Assembly: GCF_012844455.2 (NCBI RefSeq)
Contig: NZ_JABBCQ020000005.1
Location: 186,001-250,000 of the forward strand
DNA: 64,000 bases
Source: Comamonas suwonensis
Lineage (GTDB): Bacteria > Pseudomonadota > Gammaproteobacteria > Burkholderiales > Burkholderiaceae_C
Reading direction: 5' to 3'
Shown: positions 41,942 through 51,833 of the stretch, in pieces
Position numbering within the stretch: position 1 is the stretch's first letter
How the letters are laid out: each line of letters opens with the position of its first letter
Program-made: the position numbers and the translations under genes
Notes under the pieces: generated by a model
The model's input: the letters and a program-made list of their open reading frames with translations, nothing else
Databases searched by the model: none
Told to the model about the DNA's origin: nothing

Positions 41942-43267
41942 TCATTGTTTCATGAGCGTATCGGCCAGTGCCTGGTACATGGGCAGGCTGGTCGGGTCGA
42001 TGCCGGCGTTGCCCGCAATCGGATGGGACGCATAGCGCACCACCACCATCTGGGCCTTGGGGTCGATATAGATAGCCTGGCCGTGAATGCCGCGCGCCAT
42101 ATAGGCCCCGTTGGGATTGTGCGAGACCCACCACATATTGCGGTACGACCAGCCGGGCAGTGTGGTGTAGCCGGCCTTGACGAACTGGGCCGGATCGGCA
42201 CCGCGGCGTATGTCCTCCACCACGGCCTTGGGCAGCACCTGCTGACCGTTGGCGGCGCGGCCATTGTTGCGCATCATCTCGCCAAATCTGGCCAGGTCGC
42301 GCAGCGTGGTGTTCAGCCCGCCACCGCCCGACTCGGTACCAATGCGGTCGACCATGAAGTAGGCGTCCTGCTCGGCACCGATGCGGCTCCAGATGCGCTC
42401 GGACAGCAGCTGGGCCAGCGACTTGCCGCTGGCGCGCCGAACAATCCATGCCAGCACTTCGGCATTGACGGTTTTATAGGCAAAGGCCTGGTTGTGCTCG
42501 CCCTCTTTTTGCAGGGTCTGCAGAAAGTCATAAAAACTCTTGGGGCCCGCGTAATCCTTGCCCTGCGGCATCATGCCACCCGCTCTGGCGTAGTCCCAGA
42601 CTTCGGCCTTAGGGTCGGCGTAGTTCTCGGAATACTTCACGCCAATCGTCATATCCATCACCTGGCGCACTGTGGCATCGCCATAGGCGGTGTTCTTCAG
42701 CTCGGGCAGGTAGTCGGTCACCAGCGCCTCAGGTTTGATGCTGCCGTCATGTGCCAGCAGCGCAGCCAGCGTGCCGACAAAGGATTTGGTGACCGACATG
42801 GCCAGATGCGGGCGCTGCGGCTCCAGTGCGCCCAGGTATTTCTCATAGACCACCTTGCCCTTGTGCAACACCAGAATGCCGTCGGTGTAGTTGCGGTCCA
42901 GCGACTGGGCGAATGTCAGCTCTTCGCCTGTGCCCATGACCTTGAAGCGCACGTTGTCCAGATTCACCGGGGCTGCACGCAAAGCGCTGGGTGCGCCCGG
43001 ACCGCGCCAGACGTTGCTGGTGGGCACGATTTCGCGGATGTGGGAGAAGGTCCAGCGGATGCGCGGAAAGGTATTGCCTACAGGGTTGTCGAAGGTGATG
43101 AGCTTGTCTGCCGCAGGCGGAAAGCCCTGCATCCACCCCAGAGCCTGCACCGTGGTGCTGGCCGGGTCAGGCAATGCGGGGGCTGGAGTCTGCGCAGATG
43201 CTGCAGAAACAATAGCTGTCAGCGCAAATGGAATAAGCGCTTGACGGGAATATCTCTTGAAATTCAT
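41942..43267 (-). CDS. Class C beta-lactamase-like serine hydrolase, exported
   Basis: A 441-residue protein of the beta-lactamase/DD-peptidase fold, closer to esterases and peptidases of that group than to AmpC. The nucleophile motif is SVTK in LAMSVTKSFVGTLAAL; a Tyr motif occurs in GVKYSENYAD, and the third motif is HGQ in GIHGQAIYIDPKAQMVVV. The N-terminal signal peptide (about 27 residues ending ASAQT) is encoded largely by a family 1 repeat. The protein lies upstream of the ParB-like gene in the same transcript. The substrate is unknown; antibiotic hydrolysis should not be assumed. Confidence 0.85.
   Translation of the reverse strand: MNFKRYSRQALIPFALTAIVSAASAQTPAPALPDPASTTVQALGWMQGFPPAADKLITFDNPVGNTFPRIRWTFSHIREIVPTSNVWRGPGAPSALRAAPVNLDNVRFKVMGTGEELTFAQSLDRNYTDGILVLHKGKVVYEKYLGALEPQRPHLAMSVTKSFVGTLAALLAHDGSIKPEALVTDYLPELKNTAYGDATVRQVMDMTIGVKYSENYADPKAEVWDYARAGGMMPQGKDYAGPKSFYDFLQTLQKEGEHNQAFAYKTVNAEVLAWIVRRASGKSLAQLLSERIWSRIGAEQDAYFMVDRIGTESGGGGLNTTLRDLARFGEMMRNNGRAANGQQVLPKAVVEDIRRGADPAQFVKAGYTTLPGWSYRNMWWVSHNPNGAYMARGIHGQAIYIDPKAQMVVVRYASHPIAGNAGIDPTSLPMYQALADTLMKQ
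43203..43258. repeat. Family 1 repeat forming the signal peptide coding region
   Basis: Read on the minus strand: TCAAGCGCTTATTCCATTTG, then CGCTGACAGCTATTGTTTC. Both the AGCGCTTATT arm and the GCGCTGACAGCTATT side match intergenic copies. Here it encodes RQALIPFALTAIVSA, the hydrophobic core of the exported hydrolase's signal. Confidence 0.55.
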
Positions 43268-43287
43268 GACAACCTCTTCGGCTGGGT

Positions 43288-44103
43288 TTATCTGCCCGTA
43301 AAACGTGCGGGGCGTTTTTCAATGAAGGAGCGCACGCCTTCGGCCGCATCTTCGCTGTGGGACAGAAGCTGCTGCACGGGGATGAAGTCGGCCACGGCGG
43401 CGGCCTGGCCCAGCTCGATGGCCTTGAGCACATTGAGGCGGGTGGCCACCACGGCTTGCGGGGCTTGCAGCGAGATGCGTTCTGCAATGCGAAAGGCGTC
43501 GTCCAGCTCCCTGCCTGCGGGTACGACTTTTTGCACAAAGTTGCAGCGATAGGCTTCGGCGGCGTCAAACGGATCGCCTGTCAGCAGGTGCAGCATGGCA
43601 TTGCCCACGCCTGCGCGCTCGGCCATGCGCAGGGTGGCGCCGCCGGTGGGCATGATGCAGCGCTGCACTTCCATCTGCGCAAAGCGGCAGTCGTCCGCGG
43701 CGATCACAATGTCTGCGCCCAGCATCAATTCGATGCCGACGGTAAAGCAGATGCCTTTGACTGCAGCGACCATGGGCTTGGCGCGGCGGCGGTAGCCGGG
43801 CAGGCCGTAATCGTGCGGCTCCACCAGCCCGGGTGGAATGACTTTCTGGCCGGCTTTCATGAACTCGGCGATAAGGGGCAGATCAAGCCCCGCCGTGAAA
43901 TGTTCGCCAAAGGCGTGGAGCAGGCCCACACGTAACTCGGGCTCGTCTTCCAGCCGGGTGTAAGCCTGGGCCAGTTGCTGGAACATGGCCGGCGTCCAGC
44001 CATTGCGCTTGGCAGGGCGGTTGATGCCGATCAGCAGCACATGGCCAAGAACCTCACAGGAAATGCAGCCCTCGGGTGGTGGGCTGGGGATGTCGATTTG
44101 CAT
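43288..44103 (-). CDS. Enoyl-CoA hydratase/isomerase (crotonase) family protein
   Basis: A 271-residue crotonase-fold enzyme. Features: LLIGINRPAKRNGWTPAMF, the oxyanion segment FGEHFTAGLDLPL, PMVAAVKGICFTVGIELMLG for the second oxyanion NH, DDCRFAQMEVQRCIMPTGG with a Glu in the first catalytic position, and RIAERISLQAPQAVVATR. The ATG at 44103 has AGGAGA 7 bases upstream. It stands 20 bases ahead of the serine hydrolase and may be the first gene of that operon. A role in fatty or aromatic acid degradation is likely; exact substrate unknown. Confidence 0.87.
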   Translation of the reverse strand: MQIDIPSPPPEGCISCEVLGHVLLIGINRPAKRNGWTPAMFQQLAQAYTRLEDEPELRVGLLHAFGEHFTAGLDLPLIAEFMKAGQKVIPPGLVEPHDYGLPGYRRRAKPMVAAVKGICFTVGIELMLGADIVIAADDCRFAQMEVQRCIMPTGGATLRMAERAGVGNAMLHLLTGDPFDAAEAYRCNFVQKVVPAGRELDDAFRIAERISLQAPQAVVATRLNVLKAIELGQAAAVADFIPVQQLLSHSEDAAEGVRSFIEKRPARFTGR

Positions 44104-44250
44104 GGTGAATCTCCTGCGCAAAACGATAGACCTCAGCGCTTGCGCTAGCAGTCGCGTACAGGACGAGGCATCGCTTTTCGGGCTAGGTGTTAACGCCAGC
44201 GCCTGACACGCAGCTATGCTTTAGCCGTGATCCCACGAAATGGAAAAAAG

Positions 44251-46395
44251 ATGCCAGAAGCGCCGCACCGCCAACTGTTCAGAGACTACCCGCTGGATGG
44301 CGCGCTGCTGCGTTTCCACCCCGAAAGCGGAACCAGCATCCGCATTGAAAATACGGAAACCCGGCACCTGCAGCGCGTGGCACCCCGGGTGGCCATGTTT
44401 GGCATTACCAATAAATGCAATCTGAGCTGCGATTTCTGCTCACGCGATGTGCAGCGCGAGAGCGCATGGACAGTCAATTCCGCTGCGCAGGTGCTGCAAG
44501 ACCTGAGCGCTGCCGGTGTGCTGGAAGTGGCGTTTGGCGGCGGCGAGCCGTTTGCCTTTCGCGGCTTTGCCGACCTGGTTCAGCAACTGCATGAGACCAC
44601 GCCGCTGGCGCTGAATGTCACCACCAATGGTCTGCTGATTCGGCCCGGAAATTTTGCGGCGTATGCGGGCCGCCTGGGGCAAGTGCGAATCTCTCTTTAT
44701 GACGACCCGCGCTGGCGCGATACGGCGCAGCTTTTGTCCAGCTATGGGCAGAGATGGGGTGCCAACCTGCTGATCGATGCGGGAGTGCTGGCGACGTTGC
44801 CCAGCCTGCTGGCGGAGCTGACAGCACTGGGTTGCCACGACGTGTCGCTGCTGTCGTATATCGGTGCCGATATGCACAGGCATCTGACGGCAGAGGGGCG
44901 GCTGCAGCTGGCGGCCATCGTGCAGGATGCGCCACTGCCTTGCCGCCTGTCGGTGTGCTTTGGCAATACCGTGCCCTTGCCCCGTTTGTTTGATGGCGCG
45001 GACGGCAGCGGGGACTGTGGCGCGGGCGTGGATTTTGTATCCATCACCCCCGATCAACGCATGCAGGGCTGCTCGTTTCAAGACGGCGGCCTGCCCGCTC
45101 GCAATGCGCAGGAAATTTTGGCGGGCTGGCAGCATCAGCGCTCACGTCTGGCGCAACCCAGCTTGCGCCATGGCTGTGCGGGCCGCAAACGGGCTGGCTT
45201 GGCGCAGGGTCAGCGTGCTCACTCCGATCCCTCCATGCCTTCACCTTCTATACGGGTGTGGCAGGCGTTCTCGGGCAATAACAGCGGTGAATGTGTGATG
45301 GTGGCCCGATTCGACACCATTAACGACGCCAACAGCTATCTGGCGCAGCTGCTACCCGCCTGGAAGCCGGAAGCAGACTATGCCCCTGAATGGTTGCAGC
45401 TCTTTCAGGCGCAGGCCGTGGCCGGGCCGGGGCTTGCCTATGGCGAGATGCCGAGAGACTTGCTGGCCATTGGCCGATCTGTGCTGGCAATGGGCTACGG
45501 TCTGGAAGACCAGTTCCCAGAGCTGCGGGCGCTGGCCTGGAAGCAGGGTGCAGCGTCAATGTCCGGTGGCATACACAGCCACGAGGTGACGCTGCTGGCG
45601 GCAGTGCGCACTGCCAGTGCCGATGAGGCCCGCAAGCTCGCCGCAGTCGAGTGGGCGGATGAGTTCTCGGCTCGTCCATTCATTTATGGCGATACGCTGT
45701 TGCTGGTCATGGGTCTGATGGGTCAAGAGGGCGAGCTGGAGGCCTGCAAGCGCGGTCTGGAGGCCTTGGCGGATGGGCGCCCTTTGGCCGTTGAAGTGCA
45801 CTCTGACATTGTCAGCAGTGAGAGCATGCTGGAGGTGATGAAGCGATTGGGCGCGCCAATCCACCAGACACCAAGACTGGTGCTGCAGTTCTGGGGTGGG
45901 GATCCTGCGGTGGCTCAGAAAAAGGCTGCACATTTTGCCCAGATGGTGACTGAGGCTGAAGTGACGGCGGCGGCTGCCTGTGTGTTGATCTCGGGCCTGA
46001 GCCGGCGCAAGCGGCTGGCGGTGCTGGCGTATCGCCAGGGAGCGACTGTCGGGGCTCTGGATGCGGCCGAGCTGCAGGTGAGTGCGCGGCTCGTGTTGCC
46101 TGAACTGCCCAGGCAAAAGGGCAGGCGTGCGGTTCAGCCCTCCATCGACATTGCGCTATTGCAGGATGAACTGCGATTAAGCCTGTGGCCCGGCGTGCCG
46201 CTGCAGGTGGAACAGGGCTACCGAGGCGCAGCCCAAGTGCGTGTGACCAGCACCCAGCCAGAGCGGGTGCTGGAGACGTTGAAACAAGCGGCGCAAAGAC
46301 TGGGCGCAACAACCCATTTCTGGGTCAGCGAGCCTCAGGCTCTGGCGATGGCTGTGCGCCGCCTGCTGGCAGAGGTTAGGGAGTCGCGTGAGTAG
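44251..46395 (+). CDS. Radical SAM protein with a large unassigned C-terminal half
   Basis: A 714-residue protein. Residues about 45-250 form a radical SAM domain: the cluster motif CNLSCDFC (Cys 56, 60, 63), FGGGEPFAF (SAM contact), NVTTNGLL and RISLYDD. After it come Cys residues at about 256 (DCGAG), 274 (QGCSF) and 309 (HGCAG), a reduced SPASM/Twitch-like set for an auxiliary iron-sulfur cluster. Residues 330-714 match no family I know, with alternating strands and helices, including GNNSGECVMVARFDTINDA and SGGIHSHEVTLLAA. The ATG at 44251 or the GTG at 44227 may start translation. No small precursor peptide gene is visible nearby. The reaction is unknown. Confidence 0.8.
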   Translation: MPEAPHRQLFRDYPLDGALLRFHPESGTSIRIENTETRHLQRVAPRVAMFGITNKCNLSCDFCSRDVQRESAWTVNSAAQVLQDLSAAGVLEVAFGGGEPFAFRGFADLVQQLHETTPLALNVTTNGLLIRPGNFAAYAGRLGQVRISLYDDPRWRDTAQLLSSYGQRWGANLLIDAGVLATLPSLLAELTALGCHDVSLLSYIGADMHRHLTAEGRLQLAAIVQDAPLPCRLSVCFGNTVPLPRLFDGADGSGDCGAGVDFVSITPDQRMQGCSFQDGGLPARNAQEILAGWQHQRSRLAQPSLRHGCAGRKRAGLAQGQRAHSDPSMPSPSIRVWQAFSGNNSGECVMVARFDTINDANSYLAQLLPAWKPEADYAPEWLQLFQAQAVAGPGLAYGEMPRDLLAIGRSVLAMGYGLEDQFPELRALAWKQGAASMSGGIHSHEVTLLAAVRTASADEARKLAAVEWADEFSARPFIYGDTLLLVMGLMGQEGELEACKRGLEALADGRPLAVEVHSDIVSSESMLEVMKRLGAPIHQTPRLVLQFWGGDPAVAQKKAAHFAQMVTEAEVTAAAACVLISGLSRRKRLAVLAYRQGATVGALDAAELQVSARLVLPELPRQKGRRAVQPSIDIALLQDELRLSLWPGVPLQVEQGYRGAAQVRVTSTQPERVLETLKQAAQRLGATTHFWVSEPQALAMAVRRLLAEVRESRE

Positions 46396-46440
46396 GCTTT
46401 GCTACCGCCTCGGCCTCCTGACCCTGCCAGTGATCGCCGA

Positions 46441-47292
46441 TCAGTAGCTGTAGACGCCCTGACTGGTCTTGCGGCCCAGACGGCCGGCGGCCACCATTTC
46501 GCGCAGCAGGAAGCAGGGGCGGTACTTGCTGTCGCCGAATTCCTTGAGGTAGACCTCCATCACGGCCAGACACACGTCCAGGCCAATCATGTCGGCCAGA
46601 GCCAGCGGGCCAATAGGCTGGTTGCAGCCCAGCTTCATGCCTGCGTCGATGTCTTCGGCGCTGGCCGTGCCTTCGCTCAGCACCTGGAAGGCTTCGTTGA
46701 TCATGGGCACCAGAATGCGGTTGACCACAAAGCCGGGCGCATTCTTGACGGTGATGGGTGACTTGCCCAGGGCTTCAGCCATGGCCTTGACGGCGTCGTG
46801 CGTGGCGTCAGAGGTCTGCAGGCCGCGAATGATCTCCACCAGCGCCATCATGGGCACGGGGTTGAAGAAGTGCATGCCGATGAAGCGGTCGGCGCGTTGC
46901 GTGGCGGCGGCCAGCTGGGTGATGGAGATGGACGAGGTGTTGGTGGCCACGATGACTTCGGGGGCGACCAGCGCATCGACTTGCTTGAGGATCTTGACCT
47001 TGAGGTCGTAGTTCTCGGTGGCGGCTTCGATCACCAGCTGGGCGGCTTTCAGGTCGTCGTAGCTGGTCGAGACTTTGATGCGGGAGAGCGCTGCGGCCTT
47101 GTCGGCTTCACTGATCTTTTCTTTCTTGATCAGGCGGTCCAGGCTGCCAGCCACGGTGGACAGGCCTTTTTGCACGGCGGTGTCAGAGATGTCGACCATC
47201 ACCACATTGATACCCGACACGGCGCACGCCTGTGCGATGCCGTTGCCCATGGTGCCTGCGCCGATGATGCCTACAGTTTGGATTGCCATCAT
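46441..47292 (-). CDS. 3-hydroxybutyryl-CoA dehydrogenase (3-hydroxyacyl-CoA dehydrogenase)
   Basis: A 283-residue NAD-dependent dehydrogenase, normal length for Hbd/PaaH. NAD binding: VGIIGAGTMGNGIAQACA; the catalytic region contains ATNTSSISITQLA, FIGMHFFNPVPMMALVEII with the active-site His-Asn, and KNAPGFVVNRILVPMINEA. The C-terminal substrate part has LGCNQPIGPLALADMIGLD and GRKTSQGVYSY, the family's usual end. The ATG at 47292 follows GGAGACAAAA. It oxidises 3-hydroxyacyl-CoA in butyrate, polyhydroxyalkanoate or aromatic ring catabolism. It stands alone, converging on the radical SAM gene. Confidence 0.94.
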   Translation of the reverse strand: MMAIQTVGIIGAGTMGNGIAQACAVSGINVVMVDISDTAVQKGLSTVAGSLDRLIKKEKISEADKAAALSRIKVSTSYDDLKAAQLVIEAATENYDLKVKILKQVDALVAPEVIVATNTSSISITQLAAATQRADRFIGMHFFNPVPMMALVEIIRGLQTSDATHDAVKAMAEALGKSPITVKNAPGFVVNRILVPMINEAFQVLSEGTASAEDIDAGMKLGCNQPIGPLALADMIGLDVCLAVMEVYLKEFGDSKYRPCFLLREMVAAGRLGRKTSQGVYSY

Positions 47293-47485
47293 TTTTGTCT
47301 CCATTTAGATAAGTGCGATTGAACGGGAAAATGGTATCCCGGTTCTGAGCGGGTTTGGCCCTAGTCGGGCATCTGTGGCGTGATATGCGCCTGCAGGGGC
47401 TGAAAAATTTCCGCACGACCGTGTTAGTGCGCATTCCAGCGCTGGGACAGATTCTCCAGAATGAGCGCTCAAAGCGGGAGGCTCT

Positions 47486-49075
47486 ATGCGCGACTATGTG
47501 GTGATCGGCGGCGGCTCGGCAGGTTCGGTGCTGGCTGCACGCCTGAGCGAAAACCCGGCCGTCAGCGTCACGCTGCTGGAGGCGGGGTGCGAAGACAAAA
47601 GTGTGCTGATTCACTGCCCTGCCGGGCTGGCGCTGGTCGCCAAGCAAAAAGCGCTGAACTGGGCCATGGAGACCGTGCCCCAGGCCGGACTGAATGGTCG
47701 CAAGGGCTACCAGCCGCGCGGCAAGGTGCTCGGGGGCTCCAGCTCTGTCAATGCCATGATTTATGCGCGTGGCCAGCCTTCAGACTATGAATATTGGAGC
47801 GCTCAAGGTAATACCGGCTGGGGCTGGAGCGATGTTTTGCCTTATTTTCAGAAGTCCGAATGCAACACGCGTGGCGCGGATGCGCTGCATGGCGGCAGCG
47901 GTCCCCTGCATGTGTCCGACCTGCGTGACCCCAACCCGCTGGCACAGGCCTTTGTGCAGGCGGGCGTGCAGGCTGGCCATGCGCACAACACAGATTTCAA
48001 CGGTCTCAGTCAGGAAGGTGTGGGTCTGTATCAGGTCACACACCACAACGGCGAGCGATGTAGCGCGGCCAAGGCATATCTGACGCCGGTGCGCAGCAGG
48101 CCTAATCTGCAAGTCATTACTGGCGCGCAGGTGCTGCGGGTGCTGATGCAGGGGCGCAAGGCAGTGGGCGTGGAGTATGCGCAGGGCGGACAGGTGCAGC
48201 AGCTGCGTTGCAACCGCGAGGTGTTGCTGTGCGCGGGCGCGTTGCAGTCGCCGCAGCTGCTCATGCTTTCTGGCATTGGGCCGGGCGAGCATTTGCAGCA
48301 GATGGGGATTGAGGTGGAACATGACTTGCCCGGAGTGGGTGAGCATCTGCATGATCACCCCGATGTGGTGCAGGTGGTGAATGGCCCGCAGATGAGGGAC
48401 AGCTTTGGTGTCTCGCTGACGGGTCTCAAAAATGTCTGGCAGGGGGTGAGCCGCTGGCGCAATGAGCGCAGAGGCATGCTGACCAGCAACTTTGCGGAGG
48501 CGGGCGGTTTTATCCGCAGTCAGCCACAAGAGGTGGCCCCTGATCTGCAGCTGCATTTTGTGGTCGGCAAGCTGGTGGATCACGGGCGCAAGACGGTGCT
48601 GGGCCATGGCTATTCATGCCATGTCTGCATCTTGCAGCCCAAGAGCCGTGGAAGGGTAAGGCTGGCCGCGAATGATGCACGTGCTTTGCCGCTGATCGAC
48701 CCCGCTTTCTTTGCGGAAGCCGACGACATGCAGCGCATGGTACGCGGCGTGCATCGCATGCGTGAGATCCTGAGTCAGCCGGCGCTGGCGGGGTTGGGTG
48801 GGAATGAGCTAGCGCATTCAGCGCAGGCGCGCAGCGATGCGGAGATTGAACAGTTCATCCGCAATTACGGTGACACCATCTACCACCCCGTAGGTAGCTG
48901 TCGCATGGGGCCGGGGCCGCTTGATGTTGTGGATGCCCAGTTGTGCGTGCATGGCGTGCAGGGGCTGCGTGTGGTCGATGCGTCCATCATGCCGCGTATT
49001 GTGAGCGGCAATACCAATGCGCCCACCATCATGATTGCCGAGAAGGTGGCGGACTTGATCAAATTGACGGCGTAG
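47486..49075 (+). CDS. GMC-family FAD-dependent oxidoreductase (choline/alcohol dehydrogenase-like)
   Basis: A 529-residue flavoprotein. The FAD Rossmann motif is [23 protein letters not shown] signature one is [20 protein letters not shown]; signature two is [20 protein letters not shown]; the C-terminal catalytic His is in [17 protein letters not shown], followed by the [20 protein letters not shown] end. This subgroup oxidises alcohols such as choline, polyethylene glycol or long-chain alcohols in the cytoplasm. No signal peptide. AAGCGGGAGG precedes the ATG. No neighbouring gene fixes the substrate. Confidence 0.92.
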   Translation: MRDYVVIGGGSAGSVLAARLSENPAVSVTLLEAGCEDKSVLIHCPAGLALVAKQKALNWAMETVPQAGLNGRKGYQPRGKVLGGSSSVNAMIYARGQPSDYEYWSAQGNTGWGWSDVLPYFQKSECNTRGADALHGGSGPLHVSDLRDPNPLAQAFVQAGVQAGHAHNTDFNGLSQEGVGLYQVTHHNGERCSAAKAYLTPVRSRPNLQVITGAQVLRVLMQGRKAVGVEYAQGGQVQQLRCNREVLLCAGALQSPQLLMLSGIGPGEHLQQMGIEVEHDLPGVGEHLHDHPDVVQVVNGPQMRDSFGVSLTGLKNVWQGVSRWRNERRGMLTSNFAEAGGFIRSQPQEVAPDLQLHFVVGKLVDHGRKTVLGHGYSCHVCILQPKSRGRVRLAANDARALPLIDPAFFAEADDMQRMVRGVHRMREILSQPALAGLGGNELAHSAQARSDAEIEQFIRNYGDTIYHPVGSCRMGPGPLDVVDAQLCVHGVQGLRVVDASIMPRIVSGNTNAPTIMIAEKVADLIKLTA

Positions 49076-49108
49076 CGGCCGTTGTAAACGGGCGATCTCA
49101 ATGGGCGT

Positions 49109-50326
49109 TTAAGCCCCGGAGGATAGAGTTGAATCCGCACCGTCTTGAGACGGGGGTGTCAGGGTGATGAATTCAGTGCGTCCGCGTCCCATTTTTTTGG
49201 CCTGCTGCAGGGCGATGTCTGCCTGCTTGGTCAGCTCGTCCAGCTTCAGACCGCTCCATGCGCTGGGTGCGAGTGCGCAGCCGGCGCTGAAGTCCAGATC
49301 TACCTGAAGCTCATATTGAGCGCCCATCTGAATGGCTGACTTGATGCGGGTGAGCAGGGCGCGTGCACCTATCAGGTCTGCATGAACCATCAGACAGAAA
49401 GACTCGCCTTGCCAGCGAGCGACTACCTCGTCGCCGCGCATCTGTTTTTTCAGCGCACGAGACATCAACTGCAGGGCTTCATCGCCAGTTTGATAGCCAT
49501 GACGCTTGTTGACGCGGGAGAAATGATCCATGTCGATCAGAATCACCGCCAGAGGCAGGTTCTCGCGCAGTGAGCGGTGGAGCATGAAGCGTGCCTGACC
49601 CTTGATCGCCTGGCGCAAAGGCAAGCCTGTCAGAGGGTCTTCGGGGGCATCCGTCTGCTGCAGTCGTAGCTCTTCATCACGGCAGGCCATCAGTATCGAC
49701 ACGAAACACAGTCCGCTGAAGACTGGCATTAACCAATACAGGGTGATGTGGGTGCTAGGCTCCGTCGCAAAGCTGTGCAGCCATGAGGCATGTAGTGCGG
49801 AGTAACCACGGGCTATCAGGTTCAGTGCAATGCACAGCCCAGCGCCAAAGAAAAGATAGCGCCATGCTCTAGCAACCTTGGTGCGGGGGTAGAGAGCCAT
49901 GCTGATCAGCGCAATGAGACTCAGGCCGTAACCGATGTCGAACCATGCCACCTGGTAAGGCTTGCTTTGAATCAGTGCCATGACGCCTGCCAGCGTCAGC
50001 ATGCACAAGACAGGCAAAGCCATGGTGAGTGCTTTGCAGCGTTGTCCTAACCAACCTTTTAGTGCCTTGTGCAATTGCCACAGAGCACCCAGTGAGGCGG
50101 CCGTTGCGGATGTAGACAGCAGTGCATTCCAGCCAAAGGTATCGACTTGCCCCGCGCCGAAGATGAGCAGCCAAGAGAGCCCCTGCAGCAACAGAAATTG
50201 CTGAGCATTGAGGGCGGGGCGGCTCATCTTCTGGCTTTGGCCCATGAACCATGGCAAGGCAAAGGCGATCGTCATGAGATTGACGGCCACCATGAGCGCC
50301 ATGGAAAACTGATCTACATCATGCAT
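49109..50326 (-). CDS. Membrane protein with a degenerate GGDEF domain
   Basis: A 405-residue protein with about six to seven hydrophobic segments in the first 215 residues and a C-terminal GGDEF-like domain (about 235-390). The start of that domain, [16 protein letters not shown], and [25 protein letters not shown] are well kept, but the signature loop is WQGESF in place of GG(D/E)EF, so diguanylate cyclase activity is doubtful; it may act as a GTP sensor or a partner. It starts eight bases after the AMP nucleosidase gene in one operon. No Shine-Dalgarno is obvious. Confidence 0.86.
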   Translation of the reverse strand: MHDVDQFSMALMVAVNLMTIAFALPWFMGQSQKMSRPALNAQQFLLLQGLSWLLIFGAGQVDTFGWNALLSTSATAASLGALWQLHKALKGWLGQRCKALTMALPVLCMLTLAGVMALIQSKPYQVAWFDIGYGLSLIALISMALYPRTKVARAWRYLFFGAGLCIALNLIARGYSALHASWLHSFATEPSTHITLYWLMPVFSGLCFVSILMACRDEELRLQQTDAPEDPLTGLPLRQAIKGQARFMLHRSLRENLPLAVILIDMDHFSRVNKRHGYQTGDEALQLMSRALKKQMRGDEVVARWQGESFCLMVHADLIGARALLTRIKSAIQMGAQYELQVDLDFSAGCALAPSAWSGLKLDELTKQADIALQQAKKMGRGRTEFITLTPPSQDGADSTLSSGA

Positions 50327-50334
50327 GGAGGCGA

Positions 50335-51828
50335 TTATTGGAAGGCCACTTCGTCAAAGCTGCGTAGTTTGCGACTATGCAGTCGATCGGATCCACCTTC
50401 TCGCAGAATCTCTACTGCACGCATGCCGATGCGCAGGTGCTGATCCACGCGTTCGCGGTAAAAATGGTTGGCCATGCCGGGCAGCTTGATTTCGCCATGC
50501 AGCGGCTTGTCGCTCACGCACAGCAAGGTACCGTAGGGCACGCGGAAGCGAAAACCATTGGCGGCAATGGTGGCCGACTCCATGTCCAGCGCCACGGCGC
50601 GGCTCTGGCTGAAACGGCGCTGGGGCAGGTTGTCGGGCAGCAGTTCCCAGTTGCGGTTGTCGGTGCTGGCTACGGTGCCGGTGCGCATGATGCGCTTGAG
50701 GTCGGGACGTTCCATCTGCGTGATATCCGCCACGGCCTGCTGCAGAGCGACCTGAATTTCGGCCAGGGCCGGAATCGGTACCCAAAGCGGCAGCTCTTCG
50801 TCCAGTACATGGTCTTCACGCACATAGGCGTGGGCCAGCACATAGTCACCCAGTTGCTGGCTGTTGCGCAGGCCTGCACAGTGACCCAGCATCATCCATG
50901 CATGGGGGCGCAGCACGGCAATGTGGTCGGTGATGGTTTTGGCGTTGGCTGGCCCGACGCCGATGTTGACCATGGTGATGCCGCTTTTGTCGGCGCGAAC
51001 CAGGTGGTAGCCGGGCATCTGCGGCAGGCGGGGTGGGGCGGTGCCCAGCTCGTCCACGGCTTCGGCAGGCAGACCTTTACGGCGGGTGATGACGTTGCCG
51101 GGCTCGACAAAGGCGATGTAGTCGCTGTCCTCATTGGCCATCTCGGCATGGCCCAGACGGATGAATTCGTCGATATAGAACTGGTAGTTGGTGAACAGTA
51201 CAAAATTCTGGAACCACTCGGGCGCCGTGCCTGTGTAGTGGCGCAGGCGGTGCAGCGAGTAGTCGACGCGCGGAGCGGTAAACAGCGATAGCGGTAGGGC
51301 CTCGCCTGGATGAGGGCGCCAGGTGCCGTTGGCAATGCCGTCGTCCATCGACTCCAGATCCGGAAGATCAAACACATCGCGCATCAGCATGCGGCGCTCG
51401 GGTGAGAGAGAGCCTTCGATATGGTCGTTATCGGCAAACGAGAAATGAATCGGGATGGGCTTGTCGCTCAGGCCCACCTCGATGGCCACCTGGTGATGCA
51501 GGATCAGCAGGCGCAGCTGTTCGCCGAAGTAGCTGGCGAAGAGATCGGGCCGGGTCAGCGTGGCTTCATAGGTGCCGGGGCCTTCCACAAAACCATAGGT
51601 CAGTTTGGTGTCGGCATGGGCCACGGTGGTGGTCTTGATCCGCACAAATGGGTAGTAGGCGTGGACCGGCGCGGCAGGCGTTTCACCCGCCACAAAGCGC
51701 TGCATGGCTGCGCGCAGGTGATCGATTTGCTCTCGGTACAACTGCTGCACATGGGCCAGAGCCTGGGGTGCATCGGTATGGAACATGCTGCTGCTTTTAT
51801 GCGATGGAGTCGGTGTATTGATGGCCAT
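50335..51828 (-). CDS. amn: AMP nucleosidase
   Basis: A 497-residue enzyme that cleaves AMP to adenine and ribose 5-phosphate. The N-terminal regulatory half contains YYPFVRIKTTTVAHADTKLT and LTRPDLFASYFGEQL; the catalytic half has the nucleoside phosphorylase-like fold with GVGPANAKTITDHIAVLRP, MMLGHCAGLR, and DMESATIAANGFRF with the catalytic Asp and base-binding region. Length is like E. coli Amn (about 484). The ATG at 51828 is five bases after the stop of the EAL gene; an earlier in-frame start would overlap it. It lies between two cyclic-di-GMP-type genes in one operon. Confidence 0.93.
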   Translation of the reverse strand: MAINTPTPSHKSSSMFHTDAPQALAHVQQLYREQIDHLRAAMQRFVAGETPAAPVHAYYPFVRIKTTTVAHADTKLTYGFVEGPGTYEATLTRPDLFASYFGEQLRLLILHHQVAIEVGLSDKPIPIHFSFADNDHIEGSLSPERRMLMRDVFDLPDLESMDDGIANGTWRPHPGEALPLSLFTAPRVDYSLHRLRHYTGTAPEWFQNFVLFTNYQFYIDEFIRLGHAEMANEDSDYIAFVEPGNVITRRKGLPAEAVDELGTAPPRLPQMPGYHLVRADKSGITMVNIGVGPANAKTITDHIAVLRPHAWMMLGHCAGLRNSQQLGDYVLAHAYVREDHVLDEELPLWVPIPALAEIQVALQQAVADITQMERPDLKRIMRTGTVASTDNRNWELLPDNLPQRRFSQSRAVALDMESATIAANGFRFRVPYGTLLCVSDKPLHGEIKLPGMANHFYRERVDQHLRIGMRAVEILREGGSDRLHSRKLRSFDEVAFQ

Positions 51829-51833
51829 GGACG

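Noticed and set aside
41942-43267. AmpC-type antibiotic resistance gene
   Set aside because: The SVTK and HGQ motifs show only the general fold; the Tyr motif differs from YxN of AmpC, and such proteins are commonly esterases or peptidases.
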